Positions 1 through 9,951 of a DNA stretch of 64,000 bases are shown here, in pieces. The stretch covers positions 1 to 64,000 of the forward strand of contig NZ_JANQVQ010000304.1 in assembly GCF_030730205.1 (NCBI RefSeq), given 5' to 3'. This DNA is from Paraglaciecola sp. GTDB lineage: Bacteria > Pseudomonadota > Gammaproteobacteria > Enterobacterales > Alteromonadaceae. The position numbers were made by a program, and so were the translations under genes. How positions within the stretch are numbered: the stretch's first letter is position 1; every line of letters begins with the position of its first letter. Below the pieces are notes generated by a model. It saw only the letters and a program-made list of their open reading frames with translations, was not told where the DNA came from and searched no databases.

Positions 1-102
1 ATGTTGGTCAATCAAGGTCTATTAGGAATTAAATATTGGACAGGGCAAGATGCTAACAGTGATGTTATGCGTCAGACCTTAAACGCTATTTTTGCTAAGT
101 AA
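1..102 (+). CDS. 3' end of a truncated gene, possibly a TetR-family regulator
   Basis: Reading frame 1 is open from the window edge to a TAA at 100-102 and encodes about 33 residues ending in LNAIFAK. The gene starts outside the window, so the first ATG visible here is not necessarily its start. The tail, with a GLLGIKYWTG stretch followed by a short amphipathic helix, resembles the C-terminus of TetR/AcrR-type regulators, but this is a weak resemblance. It converges on the TonB receptor gene on the opposite strand, with about 90 bases between the two stops. Confidence 0.45.
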   Translation: MLVNQGLLGIKYWTGQDANSDVMRQTLNAIFAK

Positions 103-192
103 ACGCCCTTTTTTGTTGAGCAGTAGTCAGGCCACATTGCACTATTGGCTGAGCCTCAAGCCACTTTAAGCTTGGAGGCTGTTAAACGTTTG

Positions 193-2277
193 TTAGCCCT
201 TAAAGCGGATCCTGACACCTGCGTTGACAATAAATCCATCGTTACGTGACCAAATATCGGTGGTCCACTGACCATCTGGTGCTTGGGCGGGCAAAACCAA
301 GGGGTCTTCTTTGGTCTGGCGAATATTAAGCAGATTTTCTGCATTGATAAACCAGCTGAATTGGCCCATGGTTATTTCACCCAATAAACCCAGGTGCCAA
401 TACGCTTTACTCGTAGCGCGATACGGATTGCCATCAAGGCGTTGATCGCCAGTATAATAGGCTTCAAAACCTACACGTCCTTCGCCGTGTCGCTCCCACA
501 TGGCAACCAAACCAGCAGAATGACGAGGTGTAAGCGCTATGCGCTGGCGTGTTTCACTGTTTACATCAAACTCGGTGGCGTCTAAAAACAGGTAACTGCC
601 GGTTACTTTAACGTCTTGCCATTTATAACGTAACATCAGCTCAGAGCCGTAGATGCGAGATTTACCCCTTGCATTGACTAAACGAACGCGGTCCAGTGGT
701 CCAGCGGTTTGCGACGAAAAGGCCTCCAACTCGGTCACACCCTCCACCATTGAGCTAAACAAGGTTAAGCTGGTTTCAAGTTGTTTATACTGATAAACCG
801 CATCCAACGAAGATGTTACCGCGCTTTCTTCTTGAATATCACGTAAGGGCGCAAGGCGAGCAAGACCCGCCGCTTCAATCGCCTCAACAAAGGGCGTGGG
901 GGCAAAATAACCTCGCCCATAGGATGCCCTGATAGTCCACTCATCGGGCCGGTAAAGTAAAGAAATGCGTGGGCTGAACTGCGTGCCAAATTCGCTATGA
1001 TCGTCTAAGCGACCACTCAACGAACTTGATAGTTGCTCGCTGATTTCATAATCGGCTTGAGCAAAGATGCCAGGTACGTCGTAGCGATAGTTGAAGCTGG
1101 GAAAATCCGCTGATTGAAAACGATCAGATTGCAAGGCAACGCCGACCACCCATTGAGTGCTTAAGGTGTAGCCGGCAACGGCACTTTCAAGTAGATAACT
1201 TTCGTGACGGTCGTCATCTACGACCTCTCCAAACTGTTTGTTATGATTTTGCACCATGGCCGAACTACGCAAAGACCAATCTAAGGCTTCACTTAAGGGC
1301 ACGTTTGCAATCATACCTGCATCAAAGCGTTCGCTGTCTTGGTTTTGCACAAAGGCATTACCATCAGGAGTGGTGCGGCCAGATATCGTGCCACCTTGAC
1401 GCTCCTCTGTCATGAAACCAGCTGTCGCGTATAGGTTTGCGCCGTTTTCACCTTGCCAAAACACACGGGGTCTTGCGGTAAAACGTTCATAGCCCGCCAG
1501 ATCAATCCATCCATCATCGTCAAAATCCTGCGTGCTTTGATGATGGCCACCGAGGGTCAACGAAGCCCCTAGCGAATCATTGACGGGCGATGCAACGTAC
1601 CCAGTGATATCTTGTCCATCTCGTGATGTCGCGTTTAAAAGCAACTCGCCTTCTGCCTCATCTTTAGGCTTACGTGAAATTAAATTGATCACTCCGCCCA
1701 TCGCCGACCCCCCGTAAAGGGATGATGCTGAGCCTTTAATGATTTCGACCCCAGATAAATCAGTTGGAGGAATTTGCAGCAAACCAATAGAGGCGGCCTG
1801 GCCTCCGTAAAGCGGTAACCCATCATTCAGTAGCTGGGTGTAACGACCATACAGGCCTTGTAAACGAATATTCGCACTACCGAGAGCCGGAGAGGTGGTT
1901 TGAACTCGTACCCCACCTGTTTCTGCCACTAGCATAGAAATATTACCCGGGCGCATCATGGCTTTTTCTTCGAGCTCTTCTTGATTAATAATTTCTACAC
2001 GGATGGGCTCATCATTGACTGAGCGCCCTAAACGGGTTGATAACACAACGATAGATTCGACCTCTTCGTCATGCTCGTGGTGTTCGCCCTCATCTTCATG
2101 CGCCTCTTTTGGCTCGTCATGCTCGTGAGAGTGTTGTTGCTGAGGGACTTGTTGAGAAGCGCTTAGCTCTGGGACCCGACTATCGAAGGCACTATTGGCG
2201 CGTGATTCAAAACTCCCAAGCAGATTAAAAATGATAAAAAGTACGCTGGTAGTTTGGTGTGTAGATAAAGAAAACAT
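193..2277 (-). CDS. TonB-dependent outer-membrane receptor with His-rich N-terminus
   Basis: The 694-residue product has an N-terminal export signal, then at about residues 48-72 a stretch very rich in His, Glu and Asp, then a plug domain at about 75-205 and a 22-strand-type barrel. Plug hallmarks visible are the segment around GVRVQTTSPALGSANIRLQG and the VEIIKGSASSLYGGSAMGGVINL region. Architecture and length fit siderophore, cobalamin or metal receptors energised by TonB. The acidic His-rich linker suggests metal handling (zinc or copper), but the substrate cannot be read from sequence. The start ATG at 2277 is preceded by a weak GGAT-type ribosome site. No clear Zur or Fur box was recognised in the 2278-2491 gap. 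Confidence 0.85.
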   Translation of the reverse strand: MFSLSTHQTTSVLFIIFNLLGSFESRANSAFDSRVPELSASQQVPQQQHSHEHDEPKEAHEDEGEHHEHDEEVESIVVLSTRLGRSVNDEPIRVEIINQEELEEKAMMRPGNISMLVAETGGVRVQTTSPALGSANIRLQGLYGRYTQLLNDGLPLYGGQAASIGLLQIPPTDLSGVEIIKGSASSLYGGSAMGGVINLISRKPKDEAEGELLLNATSRDGQDITGYVASPVNDSLGASLTLGGHHQSTQDFDDDGWIDLAGYERFTARPRVFWQGENGANLYATAGFMTEERQGGTISGRTTPDGNAFVQNQDSERFDAGMIANVPLSEALDWSLRSSAMVQNHNKQFGEVVDDDRHESYLLESAVAGYTLSTQWVVGVALQSDRFQSADFPSFNYRYDVPGIFAQADYEISEQLSSSLSGRLDDHSEFGTQFSPRISLLYRPDEWTIRASYGRGYFAPTPFVEAIEAAGLARLAPLRDIQEESAVTSSLDAVYQYKQLETSLTLFSSMVEGVTELEAFSSQTAGPLDRVRLVNARGKSRIYGSELMLRYKWQDVKVTGSYLFLDATEFDVNSETRQRIALTPRHSAGLVAMWERHGEGRVGFEAYYTGDQRLDGNPYRATSKAYWHLGLLGEITMGQFSWFINAENLLNIRQTKEDPLVLPAQAPDGQWTTDIWSRNDGFIVNAGVRIRFKG

Positions 2278-2491
2278 CGTATGGCTATCCTTAAACGAAG
2301 AAAAATAAGGCTCTGTGCAGTGTAATATTGCTAAAAAATAAAGCCTCGAACAATAGCATTAAAGCCAAGGTCGACCGAGGAGATTTAAGGGCCAATTTAT
2401 AGCGGCGAGCGACAAACTCGTTGGACTTTATTCTCTAGATCACCGCTATCACTGATGTCGTTAAATTGAATGTTTGGTGACATAATTTGTT

Positions 2492-3169
2492 TTAAGGCTT
2501 TTTAGCCAAAAAGATAGTGTGTTTACTGCCCTTACCTGGGCGCGAACGCACGATACGAGTATCTACCTTAAAACCAGCGTTTTTCAAACGTACAGTGAAC
2601 AAATAATCAGGACCGGCTGACCACACCGCAAGCCTGCCGCCAGGGCGCAAGGTGGTAAAAATACTCTCTAATCCTTCAATTGAATAAATCCAATTGTTAT
2701 CCGCATGAGTGAGGCCTTCAGGGCCGTTGTCGACATCAAGCAAAATGGCATCAAAGGTGGGCGTGTTGCTCACTAACAGCTGTTTGACATCACCGATGTG
2801 TACTTGTGTACGCGGATCAGCTAAGGGGTTTTTAGCACAAGCGCCTAAAGGACCTTGGTTCCATTTAACGACTTCTGGGATAAGTTCTGCCACGGTGACC
2901 AGTGCGCTACTGTTTACCGCTTTTAATGCGGCCGCCAAGGTATATCCCATGCCAAGTCCACCAACCAAAACGTGCGCTTTATCGGTATGTGTGAGGTGAG
3001 CACAACCAAGCTCAGACAGGACTTTTTCAGAGTTAAACACTCGGCTATTCATTAACTCACCGCGTACCCCTGACAAACGAATTGAAAACTCGTCACCTCG
3101 CTGCATAAATTTTAATTCGCCGCCATTGTTGGGAATGTGGGCGCTATCTAGATGGGTCCAAGGGATCAT
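2492..3169 (-). CDS. Spermidine-synthase-like (Rossmann methyltransferase-fold) protein
   Basis: This 225-residue protein carries a glycine-rich nucleotide-binding loop (HVLVGGLGMGYTLAAAL, about residues 66-82), an acidic residue at the end of the next strand (VTVAELIPEVVKW) and an ILLDVDNGPEGL segment, the pattern of the polyamine synthase/class I methyltransferase fold. It is shorter than SpeE (about 290 residues) and lacks a clear N-terminal beta domain, so it may not be a true spermidine synthase. It is monocistronic and divergent from katG. The ATG at 3169 has an AGG six bases upstream. Confidence 0.7.
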   Translation of the reverse strand: MIPWTHLDSAHIPNNGGELKFMQRGDEFSIRLSGVRGELMNSRVFNSEKVLSELGCAHLTHTDKAHVLVGGLGMGYTLAAALKAVNSSALVTVAELIPEVVKWNQGPLGACAKNPLADPRTQVHIGDVKQLLVSNTPTFDAILLDVDNGPEGLTHADNNWIYSIEGLESIFTTLRPGGRLAVWSAGPDYLFTVRLKNAGFKVDTRIVRSRPGKGSKHTIFLAKKP

Positions 3170-3469
3170 ATTCTGCCTAATCGATATGTAAAATACGCAC
3201 TAATACCAATTGGTATAAATAAGCCGCGCACAGTAGCATATTTTGCGGCGTTTACCTCGTGGATTACGTCATTATCTTCAGTTTTAATGGCGTTAAGGCC
3301 ATTGGCATAAGGGATTTAGTTTACAGCGCATAACATAAGTCGCTAAAAAATAAAATGCTACAAATGATTAACAAAGCCGATTAGGTCAATCTGTTTTTCC
3401 AGCTCTGCTATTTGCTCATTGCTATCTATGCTTATCAGCGGACATCAGTGCAACAACAGGACAACTATT

Positions 3470-5698
3470 ATGCTGAAAAAACCGCTCCATATCCTTACTG
3501 CTATTTCATTGGCGCTTACGCCACTGCTTAGCTCGCAGTCAGCTTTTGCTGAAGGCGAACCTAAAACCAATCAATTTTGGTGGCCTAAACAACTTAACCT
3601 TCAACCTTTACGCCAGAATGACCCAGCGTCTAATCCACTTGGTGCATCATTTGATTATGCCCAAGCTTTTAACAAACTTGATCTTGAAGCTGTCAAAAAA
3701 GATATCACTGAAGTATTGACCACCTCACAAGATTGGTGGCCTGCAGATTATGGCCATTATGGGCCTTTCTTTGTGCGCATGGCGTGGCACAGCACAGGCA
3801 CCTATCGTATGTCTGACGGTCGAGGCGGCGGTGCAGGCGGACAACAACGTTTTGAACCCCTTAACAGCTGGCCAGACAACGTTAACCTAGACAAAGCACG
3901 CCGTTTACTGTGGCCGATTAAGCAAAAATATGGCCGCAGTATTTCGTGGGCTGATTTGATGGTGTTAACTGGTAACGTGGCGATGGAGTCCATGGGCTTT
4001 ACCATTTTTGGTTTTGCCGGTGGCCGTGAAGATGACTTCGAGCCTGACCTCGTATATTGGGGACCAGAAAAAGAATGGCTTGGTGGAGATGAACGTTACA
4101 GTGGTGAAAGAAAGCTAGAAAAACCTCTAGCGGCTGTGCAAATGGGCTTGATTTACGTAAACCCAGAAGGCCCAAATGGTAATCATGATCCGATATCAGC
4201 TGCTGCTGATATTCGTGATACCTTTGGTCGCATGGCAATGAACGATGAAGAAACGGTTGCTTTGATTGCAGGTGGACATACCTTCGGTAAGGCGCACGGT
4301 GCGCACAAACCGGAAGAATGTGTGGGCGACGCTCCCGCTGCGGCTGGGGTTGAAGAGCAAGGTTTTGGCTGGAAAAACAAATGTGGTAAGGGCAACGCTG
4401 AAGATACAGTCACCAGTGGTTTAGAAGGTGCTTGGTCAGTGAGTCCCACTCAATGGACCATGCAATATTTGGATAACCTCTTTGGTTTTGAGTGGGTAAA
4501 AACCCTCAGTCCAGCGGGTGCGACGCAGTGGATACCGAAAGACGGTGCCGCCGCTAATTTAGTACCTGACGCGCATGTGGCAGGTAAGCGTCATGCGCCG
4601 ATTATGTTCACTACGGATTTAGCCTTAAAAGAAGATCCAAGTTACAACAAAATCGCTAAAGCGTTTCATGAAGATCCTAAAGCCTTTGAACTGGCGTTTT
4701 CAAAAGCGTGGTTTAAGTTAACGCATCGCGATATGGGGCCAAGAGCACGTTACATCGGTACCGATGCGCCCAAAGTGGATTTGATTTGGCAAGACCCGAT
4801 TCCAGCTGTCGACTATAAACTGGTTAGTAGTAAAGACGTTGAAAAGCTTAAAAAAGCCATTCTAAAGTCTGACTTAACGGGGCCAGAGATGATCAGAACG
4901 GCGTGGTCAGCGGCCTCTAGTTTCCGTGGTACGGACATGCGTGGCGGTGTAAATGGGGCACGCATAGCCTTAGCACCACAAAAAGACTGGGCAGCCAATA
5001 ATCCACAAGAAGTGGCAAAGGTGCTGGGTGTATTAAGCAGCATTCAGAACGACTTCAATAAAAACGCCAGAGGCGGTAAGCAAATATCCTTGGCTGACTT
5101 GATTGTATTAGCGGGTTCAACTGCGGTTGAAGAAGCGGCTAAACAAGGTGGATATAAACTATCGGTACCTTTCGCGCCTGGTCGTAACGATACAACGCAA
5201 GAGCAAACCGATGTTGAATCTTTTGCGGTGCTCGAACCTCACGCAGATGGTTTCAGAAACTATTTTGCCGAAGGTAACACGCTTTCGCCTGCCCAGTTGT
5301 TAGTAGACAAAGCCAATATGTTGACCTTAACTGTGCCGGAAATGACGGTGTTAGTTGGTGGCCTGCGCGCACTTGATGCCAATATAGCAGGCAGCAAACA
5401 TGGCGTACTTACCAGTAAACCGGGCGTATTAAGCAATGACTTTTTTGTTAACTTGCTAGATATGTCAACCATGTGGCGCAAGTCTGATACAACGGAAGGG
5501 TTATACCAAGGTTACGATCGTAAAAGTGGTGAATTACGTTGGACTGCAACGCCTGTTGACTTGTTGTTCGGTTCAAACTCAGAGTTAAGAGCGGTGTCTG
5601 AAGTGTATGCGTCAGACGATGCTCGTCAGCAGTTCGCCGATGACTTTGTTAAAGCCTGGACTAAAGTGATGCGCTTAGATCGCTTCGACATGATGTAA
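3470..5698 (+). CDS. katG: Exported catalase-peroxidase
   Basis: A 742-residue bifunctional haem enzyme that destroys hydrogen peroxide. I place the start at the ATG at 3470, because AGGAC lies eight bases upstream and the first residues then form a normal signal peptide ending SAFA. An in-frame TTG at 3419 would spoil it. With this numbering the catalytic set is visible: Trp106 and His107 in the [10 protein letters not shown] distal motif, Tyr229, Met255 and proximal His270 in [10 protein letters not shown]. The Trp-Tyr-Met residues are those that form the family's covalent adduct. Both the active N-terminal and the degenerate C-terminal peroxidase halves are present. The signal peptide implies a periplasmic enzyme, as in KatP-type proteins. 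It is monocistronic with a strong terminator at 5723-5751. Confidence 0.95.
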   Translation: MLKKPLHILTAISLALTPLLSSQSAFAEGEPKTNQFWWPKQLNLQPLRQNDPASNPLGASFDYAQAFNKLDLEAVKKDITEVLTTSQDWWPADYGHYGPFFVRMAWHSTGTYRMSDGRGGGAGGQQRFEPLNSWPDNVNLDKARRLLWPIKQKYGRSISWADLMVLTGNVAMESMGFTIFGFAGGREDDFEPDLVYWGPEKEWLGGDERYSGERKLEKPLAAVQMGLIYVNPEGPNGNHDPISAAADIRDTFGRMAMNDEETVALIAGGHTFGKAHGAHKPEECVGDAPAAAGVEEQGFGWKNKCGKGNAEDTVTSGLEGAWSVSPTQWTMQYLDNLFGFEWVKTLSPAGATQWIPKDGAAANLVPDAHVAGKRHAPIMFTTDLALKEDPSYNKIAKAFHEDPKAFELAFSKAWFKLTHRDMGPRARYIGTDAPKVDLIWQDPIPAVDYKLVSSKDVEKLKKAILKSDLTGPEMIRTAWSAASSFRGTDMRGGVNGARIALAPQKDWAANNPQEVAKVLGVLSSIQNDFNKNARGGKQISLADLIVLAGSTAVEEAAKQGGYKLSVPFAPGRNDTTQEQTDVESFAVLEPHADGFRNYFAEGNTLSPAQLLVDKANMLTLTVPEMTVLVGGLRALDANIAGSKHGVLTSKPGVLSNDFFVNLLDMSTMWRKSDTTEGLYQGYDRKSGELRWTATPVDLLFGSNSELRAVSEVYASDDARQQFADDFVKAWTKVMRLDRFDMM

Positions 5699-5722
5699 AC
5701 ACCCCCTAAAACATAGTGGAGT

Positions 5723-5751
5723 AAAAAGGCGATCAGTGGATCGCCTTTTTT
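5723..5751 (+). terminator. Rho-independent terminator of katG
   Basis: A perfect 12-bp inverted repeat (AAAAAGGCGATC and its complement) encloses a four-base AGTG loop and runs into a T-tract, 25 bases after the katG stop. Confidence 0.9.
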
Positions 5752-5992
5752 GTGACGTTTACGATGCCACACAAAAAGCTGGCTAGTAGCAAAAACAGCC
5801 GAAGCATAGACGGGATACTTTGTTATAAAGTTGGAGTATTTAGGCGTATCGCTAAACCAAGGTCATCGGCATGATAAGGAGACCCTTACATTAACAGTCT
5901 CATATCAGCAGTATACGATGAGCTAAGCAGTAAATGGGTTAAATCTGTTATCATCGCGATTTTGCTACTCAAAGTGGGTAAATAGGACGCCA

Positions 5993-6868
5993 ATGCACAG
6001 TAACAATCACAATCACTCTCCGTTTTGGCTATGCCCCAGTTGTCACAATCCACTCTTGCTGCAAGACAAGGTATGGCGTTGTGACAAGCAACACAGTTTT
6101 GATTGTGCCAAAGAGGGTTACGTTAATTTATTATTAGCCCAGCAAAAGAGCAGTAAAGATCCTGGCGACAACAAAGAGATGGTCGCTGCCAGAAGAGCGT
6201 TTTTAGCACAAGATCACTATTTACCTTTGGCCAGCAAAATAGCTGAGCTGCTATTTGTGGCGCTAAAGAGTGATAAGACGGCCGCTGAGAAACAAGCAGT
6301 CTATTCGATTTATGATGCGGGATGTGGTGAGGGTTACTACCTTGCTACCATTCGCAGCATGTTGGCTGAAAAAGGCTTCACGCTTAATGCCAGCGGCAGT
6401 GATATTTCAAAATCTGCTATTCAAAAAGCGGCGAAAAAATATAAAGATATTCAGTATGCGGTAGCCAGTAGTTTTAATTTACCGCTTACGGATGACAGCC
6501 AAGATGCGCTGATTCAGGTATTTGCTCCTAGTGATAGTTCACAAGTGAGCCGAGTGCTAAAAAGTGGGGGGCTATGGCTCAAGGTTACCCCAGCCAGTCA
6601 GCATTTATTTGAACTGAAACAATACGTCTACGAGCACGCGGTAAGTCATGATGTTGACACATCCATACCCGCTCACTTCAATCTAGTAAGTCAACATCGT
6701 TTAGCCTTTACCTTACGCTTAGACTCTGATTCAGAGCGTGAAAGTTTATTGATGATGACACCATTCTACTGGACTATATCAGCAGACAAAAAGCGTGAAT
6801 TACTGCAAGACCTAAAGACAGTAAGTGCTGACTTTGACATTACCTTAATGATCAATAACAAAGACTAA
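5993..6868 (+). CDS. rlmA: 23S rRNA (guanine-N1)-methyltransferase RlmA
   Basis: The 291-residue protein has an N-terminal zinc knuckle (Cys14, Cys17, Cys30, His34) with the same spacing as E. coli RlmA, followed by a class I methyltransferase domain with the SAM motif DAGCGEGYY at about residue 107. The E. coli enzyme methylates G745 in helix 35 of 23S rRNA. AGGA lies six bases before the ATG. Its C-terminal region (MMTPFYW) matches the family. It converges on the yejM-like gene, with a shared hairpin between them. Confidence 0.9.
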   Translation: MHSNNHNHSPFWLCPSCHNPLLLQDKVWRCDKQHSFDCAKEGYVNLLLAQQKSSKDPGDNKEMVAARRAFLAQDHYLPLASKIAELLFVALKSDKTAAEKQAVYSIYDAGCGEGYYLATIRSMLAEKGFTLNASGSDISKSAIQKAAKKYKDIQYAVASSFNLPLTDDSQDALIQVFAPSDSSQVSRVLKSGGLWLKVTPASQHLFELKQYVYEHAVSHDVDTSIPAHFNLVSQHRLAFTLRLDSDSERESLLMMTPFYWTISADKKRELLQDLKTVSADFDITLMINNKD

Positions 6869-6890
6869 TATTAGCTATCAAGGCGCATAA

Positions 6891-6917
6891 AAAAGGGAGG
6901 CTGAGGCCTCCCTTCTT
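6891..6917. terminator. Bidirectional terminator between rlmA and the yejM-like gene
   Basis: A 9-bp perfect stem (AAGGGAGGC with its complement) is flanked by A-rich and T-rich runs, so it can act for both converging genes. Confidence 0.85.
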
Positions 6918-6950
6918 ATTTAAATCGTTTCTTGCTTGTATTTATGACGC

Positions 6951-8495
6951 TTAATTTTTTTGCTTCGCTGAAAATCGACTGAGCTTTTTAATCGCCTGAC
7001 TGAGCAAGTTAACATCTACCTGATTAAATACCTCTTCGCCGGTTTGTAAGTCATAAGCTCTAACATTACCGTTACTTAAGACTTCAAAGCGGTTAGTCGG
7101 CGTAAACAGCATCACTCGGTTACCTTTAGTACTGACCACATAATCAGACGTATTAGCATGGGTTAAACTGGTGCCAGTGCTATACGCTTTGGCAGGCGCA
7201 TTACACCCTAATAAACGCAGGGCGGTTGGGGCCAAATCTTCACGATTAGAAATACTGTGATTTACACTAAAGTTGGTCATTAAACTTTGTGAAAAGTTGG
7301 TATTATTGGCAAAGGTACTGAGCATTATTTTATACTCATTGACTACGTTTTGGGCAAGTAGCTCAGTGAGTTGCTCGCTATCAATAAAACCAACAGAGAG
7401 ATTGCTGGTGCCGGAATTTAGGCCCAATTTAAAGTCTTGCCATGATTGCTTAAAGTCAGACCAACTAGCGTCTTTATTACTCTCTTTATTTAAATACACC
7501 GATACGTTTAGGCCTTGGGTTTGCGGCAAATCAAACAGAATGGGTGTATAGCCTTTTAGCGCATTGTGATACAGCTCTGGCAGACCATACACAACCGAGC
7601 TAATGGCATTGTCAGTGCTACTGTTAACACCGAAGTTATTCTCAACGCGCATCAAACCGGGCAAGCTAGCTGGCAGGTCACCGTCCATTACAATTAATAT
7701 CGCCACTTTGTTCGCGCTATCCACTGGGCAGTAAATAGGCTCACTGGGGTAGGCGATACCGGTAATATTTTGATTAAACTGTAACTCTTTGCGCTGTTGG
7801 TAATCTTCAATATCAAGCAAGTTATACTTTGCCAATAAGGTTTTGGCTTTTGCTGGATATGAAAGAGGGAACATATCGTCTTGGCGCACAATAGGTTGAT
7901 ACAGATTAGCATCAGCCCAAACGTGCATGGCATGACTCGCGACAAAACAGGTCACAAAAAAAGTGGTAATAGGTAAGCCTAATTTACGCTTTTGCAGGCG
8001 CTCAATACGTTTCCATAAGGCGTTGGCCACAATAAGCTGAAAGGATAACCACACCACGAACAGTAAAAACAAAAATCCCCACTGTTGCCAGCCAAATTCG
8101 GCTAAGGCGGTTTGTGCTTCGTCACGTATTAAGTTGGCAGAACCAAAACTAAGGTGTACGCCATATTTGTTATACAGCAGTGCATCAAAGGCCAATAAAG
8201 CCAGCGCAATCGCGGCGGTTACCGAGGCGGTGACTTTGACCACTTTGGCGTTTTTAACCCAATAACACATGGGCAGAATTAAAATAACAAAACCAAAAAA
8301 GGTCAGAAAGCCGATGTGGCTGAACCAGTTAGTAAATAAATATAAGGTGCCCAGCGGTGTACCTGGAGCAGGTGAGTTCAATATATAAATCGCCGCAATT
8401 ATAATGGCAATAACAATATTGAGCAGTGTAAACCAATGTCCCCAATTAACTAATTGGGTGACTAATTTGCGACGTGGCGTTTCAACTAAAATCAT
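6951..8495 (-). CDS. yejM: YejM/PbgA-like inner-membrane protein (DUF3413, sulfatase-like domain)
   Basis: The 514-residue protein begins with RRKLVTQLVNWGHWF, typical of DUF3413 proteins, and has about five transmembrane helices in residues 20-180. The periplasmic part (from about 240) starts with VAILIVMDGDLPASLPGL, a relic of the alkaline-phosphatase/sulfatase metal-site strand. In enterobacteria YejM (LapC, PbgA) senses lipopolysaccharide and controls LpxC degradation. This one is about 70 residues shorter than the E. coli protein (about 586) and the expected sulfatase metal ligands are not apparent, so it is probably non-catalytic too. It lies nine bases after yejL and the two are probably one operon. 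Confidence 0.82.
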   Translation of the reverse strand: MILVETPRRKLVTQLVNWGHWFTLLNIVIAIIIAAIYILNSPAPGTPLGTLYLFTNWFSHIGFLTFFGFVILILPMCYWVKNAKVVKVTASVTAAIALALLAFDALLYNKYGVHLSFGSANLIRDEAQTALAEFGWQQWGFLFLLFVVWLSFQLIVANALWKRIERLQKRKLGLPITTFFVTCFVASHAMHVWADANLYQPIVRQDDMFPLSYPAKAKTLLAKYNLLDIEDYQQRKELQFNQNITGIAYPSEPIYCPVDSANKVAILIVMDGDLPASLPGLMRVENNFGVNSSTDNAISSVVYGLPELYHNALKGYTPILFDLPQTQGLNVSVYLNKESNKDASWSDFKQSWQDFKLGLNSGTSNLSVGFIDSEQLTELLAQNVVNEYKIMLSTFANNTNFSQSLMTNFSVNHSISNREDLAPTALRLLGCNAPAKAYSTGTSLTHANTSDYVVSTKGNRVMLFTPTNRFEVLSNGNVRAYDLQTGEEVFNQVDVNLLSQAIKKLSRFSAKQKN

Positions 8496-8504
8496 AGAAC
8501 TTTT

Positions 8505-8723
8505 TTATTTTCCATTGATACTTTTAAGTAGCACTTGTGTAAACTGTTCGGCCATTTTAGCCCGCTGATTATCTGGTACTTGTTGTTGAAAAATAGTGGT
8601 TAAGATATTACCTAGTACCATGAGCGATAAATCGCGATTTACTTGATGTTTTTCCAGCACAACAATAATGTCATGCATGATGGTTTCAAACTGATTGTCA
8701 GAATATTTTGATTGTTGTGGCAT
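8505..8723 (-). CDS. yejL: YejL family small protein (DUF1414)
   Basis: A 72-residue protein beginning MPQQSKYSDNQFE with the family's LEKHQVNRDLSLMVLGN core. I chose the ATG at 8723 because it gives the canonical YejL N-terminus; the longer in-frame start at 8756 adds eleven residues without family similarity. The function is unknown. It leads the yejL-yejM pair and is divergent from yejK, the same arrangement as in enterobacteria and vibrios. Confidence 0.9.
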   Translation of the reverse strand: MPQQSKYSDNQFETIMHDIIVVLEKHQVNRDLSLMVLGNILTTIFQQQVPDNQRAKMAEQFTQVLLKSINGK

Positions 8724-8870
8724 GTAAAATAACTCAGAAAATAATGGCGAGTGCAATTAGCGAGATAGTAACAATGCACGGGGAAAAATGCGAATAAACC
8801 TCGCGTTTTGGCCTAACATAGTTAGTGCACTTAATTTTAATCGATTCGTAATAGCGCAAAAGGATATACC

Positions 8871-9893
8871 GTGAGTGCTCTAATACACCACTTTGTTGTA
8901 CACCAACTTAGTATTAACCAACAACAAGAGTTGGTATTAATTCCTCGAAATAGCTGTTTTGACGTCAGTCCAGCCATTGAAGATTTAGCGCAGCAAATTA
9001 ATCATGCGTTTAACGTAAAACCTGCCAAAGGTGTAGGTGGTTTTGTTGAACCAGCAGCAGAAGACGACGAGCCTCAAGTACCGTTTGCTGAGATGTTAAA
9101 AGAAGCCATTCGTGATGAAGGTGACTTTGTTAAATTTAGCGTGAACGCAAGTGAACGCCTTAAAAAATCTCTGTTAGATACCGGCAGTGTTGAAACCGGT
9201 TTTGTTATTTTTAGTCACTATCAGTTTTTAGCCACGGATTATTTACTGATCGCTATTATCAACACTAAGCAACACGTTGAAATCAACAGTGCACTTGAAC
9301 TCACTGCCAGTGACCATCTAGATTTGGCTAAAATGCAGTTAGCGGTACGTATCGATTTAACGCAGCTAAGCGTGATGCCTGAACAACAGCGCTATATCAG
9401 CTTTATCAAAGGTCGGATGGGTCGTAAAGTCTCTGACTTCTTCATGCACTTCATTGGCTGTGAAGAATTGGTTGATATCAAACAACAAAACAAGCAGTTA
9501 CTGAATACGGTTGATGCATACTTAGCCGCTGAAGCGCTTGATCCGCAAGAAAAAAATCAAGCCCGTCAAAAGGTTGCAGAATACTACAAAGAAAAGCTCG
9601 AACACGGTGAAGATATTCAGGTGAAAGAGTTGGCCAGCAAACTGCCAGGTGAAGAAAACAGCTTTTACCAATTTAATCAAAACGCTGAAAAACCCGTTGA
9701 AGAAACCTTTCAAGCTGACCGCAGTGCGCTTAAAACCCTCGCTAAGTTCAGTGGCGCAGGGGGGGGCATTACCTTGAGTTTTGAGCGCAGTTTATTAGGT
9801 GACCGTATCAGTTACGATGCATCTAGTGATACCCTGATGATCCGTGGCATTCCGCCTAATTTGAAAGACCAATTAACCAAGTCACAAAGCTGA
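8871..9893 (+). CDS. yejK: Nucleoid-associated protein YejK (NdpA)
   Basis: The 340-residue product matches the NdpA/YejK family in length (E. coli 335) and in motifs such as FVKFSVNASERLKKSLL and YISFIKGRMGRKVSDFFMHFIGC. Family members bind double-stranded DNA and associate with the nucleoid. The 8757-8870 gap must hold both its promoter and that of yejL. AAAGGA precedes the start by eight bases. It is followed by the PTPS-like and M23 genes on the same strand. Confidence 0.92.
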   Translation: MSALIHHFVVHQLSINQQQELVLIPRNSCFDVSPAIEDLAQQINHAFNVKPAKGVGGFVEPAAEDDEPQVPFAEMLKEAIRDEGDFVKFSVNASERLKKSLLDTGSVETGFVIFSHYQFLATDYLLIAIINTKQHVEINSALELTASDHLDLAKMQLAVRIDLTQLSVMPEQQRYISFIKGRMGRKVSDFFMHFIGCEELVDIKQQNKQLLNTVDAYLAAEALDPQEKNQARQKVAEYYKEKLEHGEDIQVKELASKLPGEENSFYQFNQNAEKPVEETFQADRSALKTLAKFSGAGGGITLSFERSLLGDRISYDASSDTLMIRGIPPNLKDQLTKSQS

Positions 9894-9951
9894 CAGATTA
9901 TAATGACTCGATATACTTACGAAACAGTGACAGAGGACAACGGACGCAACC

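Noticed and set aside
3203..3216. ATACCAATTGGTAT palindrome upstream of the spermidine-synthase-like gene
   Set aside because: This short palindrome is, as far as I know, frequent in Vibrio and Alteromonadales intergenic regions, and there is no specific link to a regulator here.
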